Below are positions 15,781-24,168 of a stretch of 64,000 bases of DNA, piece after piece. The DNA comes from an uncultured Clostridia bacterium (GTDB lineage Bacteria > Bacillota > Clostridia > UBA1381). The notes under the pieces are model-generated. The model had not been told where the DNA came from and did no database searches. It was given only the letters and a program-made list of their open reading frames with translations. Each line of letters starts with the position of its first letter. The first letter of the stretch is position 1. The stretch is taken from positions 124,001 through 188,000 of the forward strand of contig CAKSNH010000002.1 of assembly GCA_934476075.1 (NCBI GenBank), in the 5' to 3' direction. A program made the position numbers and the translations under genes.

Positions 15781-15812
15781 AACCGACTGACTGTATGCAG
15801 TCGGTTTTTTCA
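15781..15812 (+). terminator. intrinsic terminator after rplL
   Basis: ACCGACTG and CAGTCGGT pair around an eight-base loop, followed by six T. Confidence 0.92.
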
Positions 15813-15840
15813 CAGTAACCATCTATCCATTATTTTTAGG

Positions 15841-15869
15841 TTGACAAGCAATTTATGTTGCTGTATAAT
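15841..15869 (+). promoter_or_regulatory. consensus promoter of yceD-rpmF
   Basis: TTGACA (15841-15846), 17-base spacer, TATAAT (15864-15869); the leader is about 25 bases. Confidence 0.85.
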
Positions 15870-15901
15870 AATTGTAACGTAGCATTTTATGAGGTGTAGA
15901 T

Positions 15902-16420
15902 ATGATTATTAATATATCTGAAATTTTAAAGGTTTATGGTGGTGAAATAAGTGTTGACGGCGATATTTCACTGTCCGATATTAATTTTTTAGGCGAGGAT
16001 TTCGTATTTGAAACTCCTTTGCATATTAAAGGTAATATCGTAAACAACGGTAAAGCGTTGGAGCTTAATGCCGTGTGCACGGGCGTTGTTAAGGTGCATT
16101 GTGCAAGATGTATGAAAGAGCTTGACCAAGATGTTAATTTCAAGGTGAAAGAGTTTTTTGTACAGTCTGACGGTGAAAATGATGATGATGACGAAGATGT
16201 GGTTTTCTTTGAAGGCTACAATATTGATGTCAAAGATATTGTCGTTAATCATTTTTTGATGAACGTATCAGGCAAGTATTTATGCTCGGAGGACTGCAAG
16301 GGATTATGTCCTAAATGCGGTGCGGATTTGAATTTGGGCGATTGCGGTTGTAAAAATGACGATATTGACCCAAGATGGGCAGCACTTGCGGATATTATGA
16401 ACAGGTCTACAAATGAGTAG
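15902..16420 (+). CDS. YceD/DUF177 family protein with Cys-rich C terminus
   Basis: A 172-residue DUF177 protein, the family almost always encoded just before rpmF and implicated in 23S rRNA maturation or L32 handling. Visible are the CARCMKELD motif (65-73), an acidic run (GENDDDDED, 95-103) and a likely zinc-binding tail with CSEDCKGLCPKCG (131-143) and CGC. GAGGTG precedes the ATG. rpmF follows after 25 bases and completes the operon. Confidence 0.92.
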   Translation: MIINISEILKVYGGEISVDGDISLSDINFLGEDFVFETPLHIKGNIVNNGKALELNAVCTGVVKVHCARCMKELDQDVNFKVKEFFVQSDGENDDDDEDVVFFEGYNIDVKDIVVNHFLMNVSGKYLCSEDCKGLCPKCGADLNLGDCGCKNDDIDPRWAALADIMNRSTNE

Positions 16421-16445
16421 CTAATCTTATAAGGAGGTGTAGCAA

Positions 16446-16625
16446 ATGGCAGTACCTAAGGGAAAAGTATCTCGTTCAAGAAGAGATAAAAGACGTGCAA
16501 ACTGGAAATTGGAAACTCCTAATATCGTAGAGTGTCCACAATGCCACGAATATAAATTGCCTCACAAGGTTTGTAAAGCTTGTGGCTATTACAAAGGTAA
16601 AGAGGTTATTAAACAAGCTCAATAA
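16446..16625 (+). CDS. rpmF: 50S ribosomal protein L32
   Basis: A 59-residue L32 (MAVPKGKVSRSRRDKRRAN...) with zinc ligands CPQC (30-33) and CKAC (43-46). AAGGAGGTG lies before the ATG. It is second in the operon with the DUF177 gene and is followed by a perfect hairpin terminator. Confidence 0.97.
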   Translation: MAVPKGKVSRSRRDKRRANWKLETPNIVECPQCHEYKLPHKVCKACGYYKGKEVIKQAQ

Positions 16626-16639
16626 GATTGTTTATAAAA

Positions 16640-16669
16640 ACAGGTATGATAAAATCATACCTGTTTTTT
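16640..16669 (+). terminator. intrinsic terminator after rpmF
   Basis: ACAGGTATGAT and ATCATACCTGT form an 11-pair stem with a short loop, followed by TTTTTT. Confidence 0.93.
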
Positions 16670-16670
16670 G

Positions 16671-17056
16671 TTTGTAGGAAATTGCGTAAAATGCAATGAC
16701 AAAAAATCAAAAATGCTGCCATATGCCTACGCTTTCTATCATGAACTTTTTTTTAATTTGTAGGAAATTGCGTAACACGCAATGACGGAAAATCAAAAAT
16801 GCTACATTATTCCTCCGCCCGCAGGCGGTGCTTCTATCAGAAGCTTTTTTAATTTGTAGGAAATTGCGTAACACACAATGACGGAAAATCAAAAATGCTA
16901 CATTATTCCTCCGCCCGCAGGCGGTGCTTCTATCAGAAGCTTTTTTAATTTGTAGGAAATTGCGTAACACACAATGACGGAAAATCAAAAATGCTACATT
17001 ATTCCTCCGCCCGCAGGCGGTGCTTCTATCAGAAGCTTTTTTATTTGTAGGAAATT
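16671..17056 (+). repeat. tandem array of a 96-bp hairpin-rich element (four copies plus a partial)
   Basis: Copies run 16671-16754 (diverged), 16755-16850, 16851-16946 and 16947-17042, then 14 bases of a fifth. The three good copies are exactly 96 bp and almost identical. Each has three hairpins in order: ATTGCGT/ACGCAAT (intact in one copy, one mismatch in the others), CCGCC/GGCGG, and GCTTCT/AGAAGC followed by six T, so each unit ends as an intrinsic terminator. There are no coding signals or terminal inverted repeats. Dispersed copies occur at 5591, 7863, 10452 and 40463. Confidence 0.92.
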
Positions 17057-17084
17057 AAATTTGGGTAGGGGAGATAGTACCAAA

Positions 17085-18329
17085 TTAAAAATCAAACAGA
17101 TTATCCGCACTGTCAATCGCACCGACCGCCGCAACGGAGAGTGTGCTTGTGTCAAATACTTTGTCTATTACATCGGCGGTTGACTGCAATGAGATGTTAT
17201 CAATTCTCGCCAATACTTCATCTTCCGTGTATAATTTCTTGCCAAGCAGCAGATTTCGTCCCGCACTCTGCATTCTTGCTCCCGTGCTTTCACGGCTTAA
17301 TATATATGTTCCCTTTAATTGCTCTTTTACCATGTCAAGCTCGTTTTTGGTCAGTTTGTCACGCTTTAATGTCTTTACTTCATCGGTTATCATGCGGCAC
17401 ACCTGCTCCAAATTATCCGCACTTGTGCCGGCTGAAATGCCGAACATACCTGTTCCCGTATATGTCAGACCGTTTGAGTATACTGAATAAACCAATCCCG
17501 TCTTTTCACGAATATTTTGGAACAGTCGGCTCGACATACCATTGCCGAAAATGTTATTAACCGCAAGCATACTGTATATATCATCGCTGTGCGTGTCCAA
17601 TCCCTTGAAACCCGCTATAATCTGCACTTGTCCTATATCCCTTGTCTGCACAATAGTGTTTGCGTGGTATTCCGCTTTCGGCATATCTACTTTGCCGTGC
17701 ATAAAATTACCATTGCCGAACTTTTTCTCCAATTCATCAAACAGAACGTCATCAAAATTGCCCGATACAGCAATAACGATGTTGCCCGTCGTGTAATGCT
17801 CGTGCAGATATTTGTGCATAATGTCCGAATTGATATTTTCAAGCGTGGCGGAAGTGCCCAAAACAGGTTTGCCCAACGCACTGTCGCCCCAGCAAGCCTC
17901 CATAATAAGGTCATGCACCACTTCCTCCGGGTCATCGTTATACATATTCATTTCTTCCAGTATAACCTGCCGTTCAAGGTTTATAAGCTCGTCGCTCATA
18001 AGCGAATTTTGCAGCATATCCGACAGAATATCTATCGCCAGATTTGCGTGTGTATCCAAGGTCTGCGTGTAGAAACAAGTTTCCTCACGTCCCGTAAATG
18101 CGTTTATCACACCACCGACAGAGTCCATATCCCACGCAATTTTGTATGCACTTCGCTTGCTTGTGCCCTTGAACAGCATATGCTCGATATAATGCGATAT
18201 ACCGCCCACAGCTTTATTTTCGTATCGTGAACCGTTGCCGACCCACACACCGATGGAGATAGACCGCACATGACCGATTTTCTCGCTTATTACTCTTATA
18301 CCATTAGATAAATTTCTAATTTGATACAT
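17085..18329 (-). CDS. M16-family zinc peptidase (YmxG/MlpA-like)
   Basis: A 414-residue processing-peptidase-like protein. The inverted zinc motif HYIEH is at residues 46-50, with the downstream glutamate-rich helix (LINLERQVILEEMNMY) that supplies the third ligand. The C-terminal half is the second, inactive M16 domain. The ATG at 18329 follows GAAAGGA; a longer frame lacks a site. B. subtilis has the same order, with a homologue (mlpA/ymxG) downstream of pnpA. The natural substrate is unknown. Confidence 0.92.
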   Translation of the reverse strand: MYQIRNLSNGIRVISEKIGHVRSISIGVWVGNGSRYENKAVGGISHYIEHMLFKGTSKRSAYKIAWDMDSVGGVINAFTGREETCFYTQTLDTHANLAIDILSDMLQNSLMSDELINLERQVILEEMNMYNDDPEEVVHDLIMEACWGDSALGKPVLGTSATLENINSDIMHKYLHEHYTTGNIVIAVSGNFDDVLFDELEKKFGNGNFMHGKVDMPKAEYHANTIVQTRDIGQVQIIAGFKGLDTHSDDIYSMLAVNNIFGNGMSSRLFQNIREKTGLVYSVYSNGLTYTGTGMFGISAGTSADNLEQVCRMITDEVKTLKRDKLTKNELDMVKEQLKGTYILSRESTGARMQSAGRNLLLGKKLYTEDEVLARIDNISLQSTADVIDKVFDTSTLSVAAVGAIDSADNLFDF

Positions 18330-18349
18330 AAAATTTTCCTTTCTTATTG

Positions 18350-18410
18350 TAAAACACAAAAGACTGCTATAAACATCAGAAATAATGTATTCCGTCTGTT
18401 ATAGCAGTCC
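18350..18410 (-). terminator. hairpin between pnp and the M16 peptidase gene
   Basis: Minus-strand GACTGCTATAA and TTATAGCAGTC pair over 11 bases around a 26-base loop, then TTTTGTGTTTTA. It could terminate part of the pnp transcripts or protect their 3' end. Confidence 0.65.
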
Positions 18411-18435
18411 TCCTATTTATTTATTAATATAAAGA

Positions 18436-20517
18436 TTATTCAGCAACAGCGTCTTTGTGTGAAAGACTGATTTTGCCTGTCTTAGCGTCAATATCCGTAA
18501 CCTTAACCAAAAGGTGCTCGCCGACATTAACAACGTCCTCAACCTTTTCAACTCTCTTGTTTGCAAGCTTTGAAATATGCACAAGACCGTCCTTGCCCGG
18601 CAGAATTTCAACGAAAGCACCGAAAGCTGTGATTGTCTTTACAACACCGTTGTAGATTTCACCGATTTCAGGTTCTTTGACAATAGCCTCAATAGCCGCT
18701 CTTGCAGCGTCACCCGATGCCTGGTCGGCAGCAAAGATGTGGATTGTGCCGTCGTCCTCAATGTCAATCTTAGCATTTGTATCGGCAACGATTTTTTGAA
18801 TTACCTTACCGCCCTGACCGATAACTTCACGGATTTTATCAGGATTAATCTTCATGCAGGTAACTTTAGGTGCATAAGCAGACAAGTGGTCTCTTACGCT
18901 AGGAATAGCTTTAAGCAATACATCGTCAATGATGTGGTATCTTGCATCTCTTGTTTTCATGATAGCTTCTTCGATTACTTCGTATGACAAGCCGTCATTC
19001 TTAATATCCACTTGGATAGATGTGATACCTTTTTTAGTACCGGCAACCTTGAAGTCCATTTCGCCGTAGAAATCTTCAAGACCTTGAATATCTACCATTG
19101 TTGTGAAACCGTCATCAGTTGTAATCAAACCGCATGAAATACCGGCAACAGGGGCTTTTATAGGCACACCTGCGTCCATAAGTGCCAAAGTAGAACCGCA
19201 CACACTGCCTTGTGATGTAGAACCGTTAGAACTCAATACTTCCGATACTACACGGATTGCATACGGGAATTCTTCCTCAGACGGCAATACAGGCACAAGT
19301 GAACGTTCAGCCAAAGCACCGTGACCGATTTCACGTCTGCCCGGACCTCTTGAAGGTCTTGTTTCACCAACCGAATATGAAGGGAAATTATAGTGGTGAA
19401 TGTATCTCTTTGTGGTTTCTTCATCAATACCGTCAAGCTTTTGAATTTCGCTTAGCGGAGCAAGTGTAGCAACTGACAACACCTGTGTTTGACCACGCTT
19501 GAACAGACCCGAACCGTGAGTTCTAGGTAGCAAGCCTACCTCAGCCGACAAAGGTCTGATTTCGTTAAGCTGTCTGCCGTCAACACGTCTGCCCTGTACA
19601 AGCCATGCACGAACGATTTCCTTTTGCATTTTGTACATGATTTCACCCAAAGTTTCGGCAAGCTCCGGATATTCTTCGCCCAATTCTTCCATGATAGCGT
19701 CTGTGATAACGCCCATTCTTTCGTCACGAACGTTCTTATCGTCCGTATCCAAAGCATACTTGATTTCTTCGTAGTGTTTTTCTTTAATCTTATCCCAGAT
19801 TTCCTGATTTACAGTATGTGCCTCATACTCGAATTTCGGTTTGCCGATTTCAGCCTTGATACCTTCGATAAAGTCGCACAATTCCTTACAAGTCTTATGA
19901 GCGAATTTGATACCTTCAATCATAACGCTTTCTTCAACTTCATTTGCACCGGCCTCAATCATGACTACTTTTTCTTTTGTAGCCGCAACAGTAACGTGCA
20001 TTTGGCTCTTTTCTCTTTGAGCAACAGTAGGATTGATTACATATTCGCCGTCAACCAAACCAAGCCATACAGCACCGATAGGACCGTTCCATGGAATATC
20101 CGAAATAGAAATTGCGATAGAAGTACCAATCATAGCCGCAACTTCCGGCGGATTGTCCTGTTCAACAGAAAGCACTGTCGCAACAACAGAAACATCGTTT
20201 CTAAGGTCGGCAGGGAACAGAGGTCTTATAGGACGGTCGATAACACGGCTTGTCAAAATAGCCTTTTCGCTCGGCTTGCCCTCACGCTTGATATATCCGC
20301 CCGGAATTTTACCTACCGAATATAGCTTTTCTTCATAGTCAACGCTTAGAGGGAAGAAGTCAACGCCCTCTCTCGGTGTACGGGAAGCGGTAACGTTTAC
20401 CATAACAACAGTATCGCCGTATCTTACAAGACAGTTTGCATTAGCAAGTTCTGCCATTTTACCTGTTTCAATAACAAGCGGTCTGCCCGCAAGTGTTGTT
20501 TCAAATGTTCTGAACAT
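18436..20517 (-). CDS. pnp: polyribonucleotide nucleotidyltransferase (PNPase)
   Basis: A 693-residue phosphorolytic 3'-5' exoribonuclease. Two RNase PH domains lie at about 5-220 and 310-545 (the second, catalytic one contains RRVDGRQLNEIRPL and TRPSRGPGRREIGHGALA), then a KH domain (about 550-610, IREVIGQGGKVIQKI) and an S1 domain (about 620-690). The length is normal. GGAG lies before the ATG. The 200-base upstream region folds into a long hairpin, and rpsO lies upstream as in many bacteria. Confidence 0.97.
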   Translation of the reverse strand: MFRTFETTLAGRPLVIETGKMAELANANCLVRYGDTVVMVNVTASRTPREGVDFFPLSVDYEEKLYSVGKIPGGYIKREGKPSEKAILTSRVIDRPIRPLFPADLRNDVSVVATVLSVEQDNPPEVAAMIGTSIAISISDIPWNGPIGAVWLGLVDGEYVINPTVAQREKSQMHVTVAATKEKVVMIEAGANEVEESVMIEGIKFAHKTCKELCDFIEGIKAEIGKPKFEYEAHTVNQEIWDKIKEKHYEEIKYALDTDDKNVRDERMGVITDAIMEELGEEYPELAETLGEIMYKMQKEIVRAWLVQGRRVDGRQLNEIRPLSAEVGLLPRTHGSGLFKRGQTQVLSVATLAPLSEIQKLDGIDEETTKRYIHHYNFPSYSVGETRPSRGPGRREIGHGALAERSLVPVLPSEEEFPYAIRVVSEVLSSNGSTSQGSVCGSTLALMDAGVPIKAPVAGISCGLITTDDGFTTMVDIQGLEDFYGEMDFKVAGTKKGITSIQVDIKNDGLSYEVIEEAIMKTRDARYHIIDDVLLKAIPSVRDHLSAYAPKVTCMKINPDKIREVIGQGGKVIQKIVADTNAKIDIEDDGTIHIFAADQASGDAARAAIEAIVKEPEIGEIYNGVVKTITAFGAFVEILPGKDGLVHISKLANKRVEKVEDVVNVGEHLLVKVTDIDAKTGKISLSHKDAVAE

Positions 20518-20538
20518 AAATTTTCTCCTTTGTTTCCG

Positions 20539-20627
20539 TAAGAACCGATAATATGTTAGCAGATAGGCACAACACCCGACAAAATCGGATACTCTGCTTA
20601 TTTGCTAACTACATATCAGCGTTCTTA
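20539..20627 (-). promoter_or_regulatory. long hairpin in the pnp leader
   Basis: Minus-strand TAAGAAC...GATA...TTAGCA pairs imperfectly with TGCTAAC...TATC...GTTCTTA, with a CCGA/TCGG hairpin at the tip. In E. coli the pnp leader hairpin is cut by RNase III and then degraded by PNPase for autocontrol; a similar role is inferred. Confidence 0.5.
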
Positions 20628-20671
20628 TTTAGTTTAAATAGTTTTTTATAAAATATGTGTAAAATATTTAT

Positions 20672-20711
20672 TAAAACAAAGCAAACAGGCATAAAATAAA
20701 TACCTGTTTGC
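20672..20711 (-). terminator. intrinsic terminator after rpsO
   Basis: Minus-strand GCAAACAGG and CCTGTTTGC form a nine-pair stem followed by TTTGTTTTAA. Confidence 0.8.
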
Positions 20712-20719
20712 TGTTATAA

Positions 20720-20983
20720 TTACTTTCTTAAATTCAATTTTGCGATGATTGCACGGTATCTTTCGATATCCTGGCTCATCAAGTAGTTCAAAAGACCACG
20801 TCTTTTACCTACCATCATCAAAAGTCCACGTCTTGAATGGTGGTCTTTGTGGTGAATTTTAAGATGCTCGTTTAGGTGGTTGATACGTTCTGTCAAAAGA
20901 GCGATTTGTACTTCCGGAGAACCTGTGTCACCTTCGTGAGTCTTGTAAGTTTCAATAATGTTTTGCTTAACTTCCTTAGTCAA
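20720..20983 (-). CDS. rpsO: 30S ribosomal protein S15
   Basis: An 87-residue S15 with all family landmarks (HEGDTGSPEVQIALLTERI, HHKDHHSRRGLLMMVGKRR). I chose the TTG at 20983 because GGAGG lies eight bases before it; the GTG three codons earlier overlaps the GGAGG itself and cannot be used with it. The family usually has 88-89 residues, so both starts give plausible lengths. The leader back to rpmE has no strong hairpin. Confidence 0.93.
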   Translation of the reverse strand: MTKEVKQNIIETYKTHEGDTGSPEVQIALLTERINHLNEHLKIHHKDHHSRRGLLMMVGKRRGLLNYLMSQDIERYRAIIAKLNLRK

Positions 20984-21089
20984 TGCTTTCACCTCCTATA
21001 ATTTTAACTACCCCCATATGCTGAGTTACCGTTGGTGATTCGGTATACTAAGCAATAGGTTGAAAAAATAAACTGTCGTAATAGAACAA

Positions 21090-21302
21090 TTACTTGTTGT
21101 TTGTTTGACGATTGAAACGTCTGTTGAATTTTTCAACACGACCGCCTGTGTCAACAAGTTTTTGCTTACCTGTGTAGAATGGGTGACAGTTTGAACAAAT
21201 TTCTACGTTGATATTTTCCTTTGTAGAACCTGTTTCAATTACAGCACCACAAGCACATTTAATAGTTGTTTGCTTGTAATCAGGATGAATTCCTTCTTTC
21301 AT
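21090..21302 (-). CDS. rpmE: 50S ribosomal protein L31 (zinc form)
   Basis: A 70-residue L31 with Cys16, Cys18 (CAC) and the CSNC pair (36-39) of the zinc-binding type, then HPFYTGKQKLVDTGGRVEKF. GGAGG precedes the ATG. It has its own promoter upstream. Confidence 0.96.
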   Translation of the reverse strand: MKEGIHPDYKQTTIKCACGAVIETGSTKENINVEICSNCHPFYTGKQKLVDTGGRVEKFNRRFNRQTNNK

Positions 21303-21345
21303 TACACATTCGCCTCCTTCGCTATATGTTAAAACACCGTTAATT

Positions 21346-21374
21346 ATTATAACACACCTTTACCGATTTTGCAA
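21346..21374 (-). promoter_or_regulatory. promoter of rpmE
   Basis: Minus-strand TTGCAA (21369-21374) and TATAAT (21346-21351) with a 17-base spacer. Confidence 0.65.
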
Positions 21375-21449
21375 CAATAATTTTTATATTTTTTTATCAA
21401 ATTTCACTTGTAGTAACTTTCGATAAATTACACGCAGGCAAAATCAATA

Positions 21450-22187
21450 TTATTCATCACTTTCACTTGCAGCCATCTCGTCAATATTCTTGTATGGCTT
21501 TTTGCGGTCGCCTTTGTTATAACCGCCTCTGTTGTAAGACTTTTTATAATACGGCTTTGCATTTTTAGGTGCGATTACAACTTTTCTGTACGGTTCATCA
21601 CCGACGCTGTATGTAGTAACCGACGCATTATCCTGCAAGTTGGCATGGATTACACGTCTTTCATACGGATTCATCGGTTCAAGAGTAAATTTCTTGCCGT
21701 TTCTGATAACCTTTTCAGCAATTCTCTGTGATAATGCAATCAAAGATTCGGTACGTTTTTCACGATAATTTTCAGTATCTATTGATACTTTGATGTAATC
21801 GTCCGATTCATGATTTACAATCAATGATGTCAAGTATTGAATTGCGTCAAGAGTATCACCACGCTTGCCGATTACAATACCCATGTTGTCGCCTTTCAGG
21901 TCTATATCCAAACCGTCATCTGTTTTTGACATATTAACGTCTACGTCAAGCTTCATAGCACCGAAAACATCATTTAGGAATTGTTTTGCGGCGAATGAAG
22001 GAATATCTTTCATAGTAGCTTTAACCTTGGCGTCTTTTGAACCCAATCCCAAAAATCCTTTTGAACCTTCTTCCAAAATTTCAAAATCCACGTCTTCTTC
22101 ACTTACACCCAATTCTGCCAATGCAAGTGCCTTTGCATCATCAATGTTTTTTGCGTTTTTTATTGCTTCTTTCCGGAACTTTGACAC
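21450..22187 (-). CDS. jag: RNA-binding protein Jag/KhpB (SpoIIIJ-associated)
   Basis: A 245-residue protein with an N-terminal Jag domain (LGVSEEDVDFEILEEGSKGF in the first 50 residues), a KH domain (GIVIGKRGDTLDAIQYL) and an R3H domain (RRVIHANLQDN), then a basic Tyr/Gly/Lys tail. KhpB proteins bind RNA with KhpA and influence cell elongation. The gene overlaps the end of yidC by 47 bases. AGGAGG abuts the ATG nine bases upstream, so the GTG at 22187 has the better spacing and is preferred. Confidence 0.92.
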   Translation of the reverse strand: MSKFRKEAIKNAKNIDDAKALALAELGVSEEDVDFEILEEGSKGFLGLGSKDAKVKATMKDIPSFAAKQFLNDVFGAMKLDVDVNMSKTDDGLDIDLKGDNMGIVIGKRGDTLDAIQYLTSLIVNHESDDYIKVSIDTENYREKRTESLIALSQRIAEKVIRNGKKFTLEPMNPYERRVIHANLQDNASVTTYSVGDEPYRKVVIAPKNAKPYYKKSYNRGGYNKGDRKKPYKNIDEMAASESDE

Positions 22188-23112
22188 TGATTTCATCCTC
22201 CTTGTCATCAAAATACTTATTAATAGCAAACTGCTGAGCAATCTGCATTACGTTACTGATTATCCAATATAATCCCAAACCTGACGGGAAAGTAATTGTA
22301 CAGAACAATGTCATAATAGGCATCATCAAATTCATTGATTTATTCATCTGAGCCGCACTGTCAAGTTCTTTGCCGTCCTTGTTGTCGGTTTTAGACTGCG
22401 TCTGAGCCTGTGAAAGTTTCATTGAAACCCATGTTGTAAATACCGCCAAAGCAGGGATAAGCAGCAATGACAATGTGCTTATATCGCTGAAATTACCGCT
22501 TAGTAATTGTGAAATAGCGGTGCTCGGCGTACTCGACAGGTTCATACCTAAGAAATTGAAATTCAAACTCCATGCGTCATTTTCGCCGAACAATGTCTTG
22601 CTCCACTCGGATAGTTGTATCTGTGCGGTGTTTGCAAGCTGTTCCATTGAACTTGTGCTCAATTTTCCGATTTTTTCGGGAAAACGTTCCGTCATCAAAC
22701 GCTGAATTTCAATAACCTTATTTATAGCCGCCTCCGAATTAAAATCGGCTCTTATAAGAAATGAAATCGGTTTTTGAATTACCTGATACAAACCGATAAG
22801 AATAGGCATCTGTATAAACAACGGCAAGCAACCGCCCGCCATACTGACGTCATTATCCTTGTATAATTTCATCATTTCAGTCTGCAATTTTTGCTGGTCA
22901 TTGGCATATTTTTTTTGAAGTTCTGCCAAAACCGGCTGTAATTTCTGCTGCTTTTTCATAGATTTCTGCGACTTGATTGTAAGCGGCAGAAGGATAAGCT
23001 TGATTATAATAGTAAAAAGTATAATAGCCAAACCGTAATTTTGTACCAGCTTGTAGATAAGTTCAATCAAATATCCAAGCGGTGTAGTAATAACTAATGA
23101 AAATAAATCCAT
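22141..23112 (-). CDS. yidC: membrane protein insertase YidC/SpoIIIJ/Oxa1
   Basis: A 323-residue YidC of the short Gram-positive form. There are five membrane segments (beginning near 20, 90, 215, 265 and 280), the hydrophilic groove region (IIKLILLPLTIKSQKSMKK) with the positive charges, and a Lys/Arg tail. No lipobox cysteine is seen at the N terminus. GGAGG precedes the ATG. It follows rnpA-yidD as in the usual replication-origin cluster. Confidence 0.95.
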   Translation of the reverse strand: MDLFSLVITTPLGYLIELIYKLVQNYGLAIILFTIIIKLILLPLTIKSQKSMKKQQKLQPVLAELQKKYANDQQKLQTEMMKLYKDNDVSMAGGCLPLFIQMPILIGLYQVIQKPISFLIRADFNSEAAINKVIEIQRLMTERFPEKIGKLSTSSMEQLANTAQIQLSEWSKTLFGENDAWSLNFNFLGMNLSSTPSTAISQLLSGNFSDISTLSLLLIPALAVFTTWVSMKLSQAQTQSKTDNKDGKELDSAAQMNKSMNLMMPIMTLFCTITFPSGLGLYWIISNVMQIAQQFAINKYFDDKEDEISVKVPERSNKKRKKH

Positions 23113-23152
23113 GTTTTCCTCCGTATTGCGTCTGTATTTATTTTACTGCCTT

Positions 23153-23368
23153 TTATTTTAGCGGGTCGTATCCGCCCTTGTGGAACGGGTGACATTTTAA
23201 TAATCGCCTTACAGCGAGATAACTTCCCTTTACCGCACCGTATTTTTCAACAGCCTGTCTTGCATATTCGGAGCAAGTCGGTATAAATCGGCAGGACGAT
23301 ACCGGTTTTAGGGGTGATATATTTTTTTGGTAAAATTTTATTAAAGCAATAATTATTTTTTTCATCAT
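23153..23368 (-). CDS. yidD: membrane protein insertion efficiency factor YidD
   Basis: A 71-residue protein with the complete family signature: FYQKNISPLKPVSSCRFIPT, CSEYARQAVEKYG and CHPFHKGGYDPLK. YidD is an amphipathic membrane-associated helper of YidC. The start overlaps the rnpA end (two adjacent ATGs are possible). It lies between rnpA and yidC. Confidence 0.95.
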   Translation of the reverse strand: MMKKIIIALIKFYQKNISPLKPVSSCRFIPTCSEYARQAVEKYGAVKGSYLAVRRLLKCHPFHKGGYDPLK

Positions 23369-23369
23369 T

Positions 23370-23705
23370 TTAAATCATAAGTTCCAGCTTACGCATAGCA
23401 TATTCCATATCCTTGCTGATTTGCTGCAAAGATTTTCCAACGCATCTGCCTCGTGCAACGATAACAAAATCATAACCCTGTTTAATATCATGTTCCAGGA
23501 AACGATAGCTTTCACGAATAAGACGTTTTGCACGGTTGCGTTTTACGGCATTGCCGACAGCCTTGCCCGCCGTCAGACCTATTCTGTTAGTGCCAAGACG
23601 GTTTTTCATGGCATACACAACAATATAACCGCCGGCGAAATGCTTGCCACGATTATAAAGACGTCTGAAATCCTTATTCAGTTTTAAAGATACCGTACTT
23701 TTCAA
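23370..23705 (-). CDS. rnpA: ribonuclease P protein component
   Basis: A 111-residue protein subunit of RNase P, carrying the basic RNR motif (GNAVKRNRAKRLIRESYR). The likely start is a TTG at 23705, giving MKSTVSLKLNKDFRRLYNRG, which matches the family's usual beginning. Longer readings add 31 residues unlike any RnpA. GGTGAGG is very close upstream, and AAAGG is 15 bases away, so initiation may be weak, which is typical for rnpA. Confidence 0.92.
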   Translation of the reverse strand: MKSTVSLKLNKDFRRLYNRGKHFAGGYIVVYAMKNRLGTNRIGLTAGKAVGNAVKRNRAKRLIRESYRFLEHDIKQGYDFVIVARGRCVGKSLQQISKDMEYAMRKLELMI

Positions 23706-23875
23706 TTCCTCACCATTAACCTTTATAATAACACCCAAATCGGTAATAATTCCGTATAATACAAAAGGCAAAAAGCGAAGGACCAGCTGCCCCGTCACTC
23801 CTTGCCTTTTTTACATCATATTCGCCTTCATCACAGAACGGCAAATATTAAATTTACAGAAAATAAGTTCAAAAA

Positions 23876-24010
23876 TTAAGCAGACAATTTTTTTCTGCCC
23901 TTTCTTCTTCTGTTAGCCAAAACTTTTCTGCCTGATGCATTTCTCATTCTTTTTCTGAAGCCATGTTCTTTTTTTCTTTGGCGTTTCTTAGGTTGATATG
24001 TTCTTAGCAT
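23876..24010 (-). CDS. rpmH: 50S ribosomal protein L34
   Basis: A 44-residue, strongly basic L34 (MLRTYQPKKRQRKKEHGFRK..., ending in RRRKGRKKLSA). GGGAGGTG precedes the ATG. It is the first gene of the rpmH-rnpA-yidD-yidC-jag operon. dnaA, which usually lies upstream on the other strand, is absent. Confidence 0.97.
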   Translation of the reverse strand: MLRTYQPKKRQRKKEHGFRKRMRNASGRKVLANRRRKGRKKLSA

Positions 24011-24102
24011 TGTTAAACACCTCCCGAATAATTAATACTTTACGTCTATATTTTTGCTCGATTTAATCTAAATCAAGCGTCCGAAAATTAGACACCGCAA
24101 TA

Positions 24103-24131
24103 ATTATATCCGTAAAATGCAAAATTGTCAA
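24103..24131 (-). promoter_or_regulatory. consensus promoter of the rpmH operon
   Basis: Minus-strand TTGACA (24126-24131), 17-base spacer, TATAAT (24103-24108); the leader is about 85 bases. Confidence 0.88.
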
Positions 24132-24168
24132 GAGGTTTATTGCATTTTTCATATCAAAAATCAAAATT

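Noticed and set aside
16707..16988. 93-codon minus-strand open frame with internal repeats
   Set aside because: It is only the translation of the 96-bp tandem array; the repeat period is a multiple of three, which keeps the frame open. No ribosome-binding site.
16671..17056. CRISPR array
   Set aside because: The repeats are directly adjacent with no unique spacers, and no cas genes are present.
18436..20517. Long plus-strand frames opposite pnp
   Set aside because: They are antisense shadows of a clearly conserved gene.
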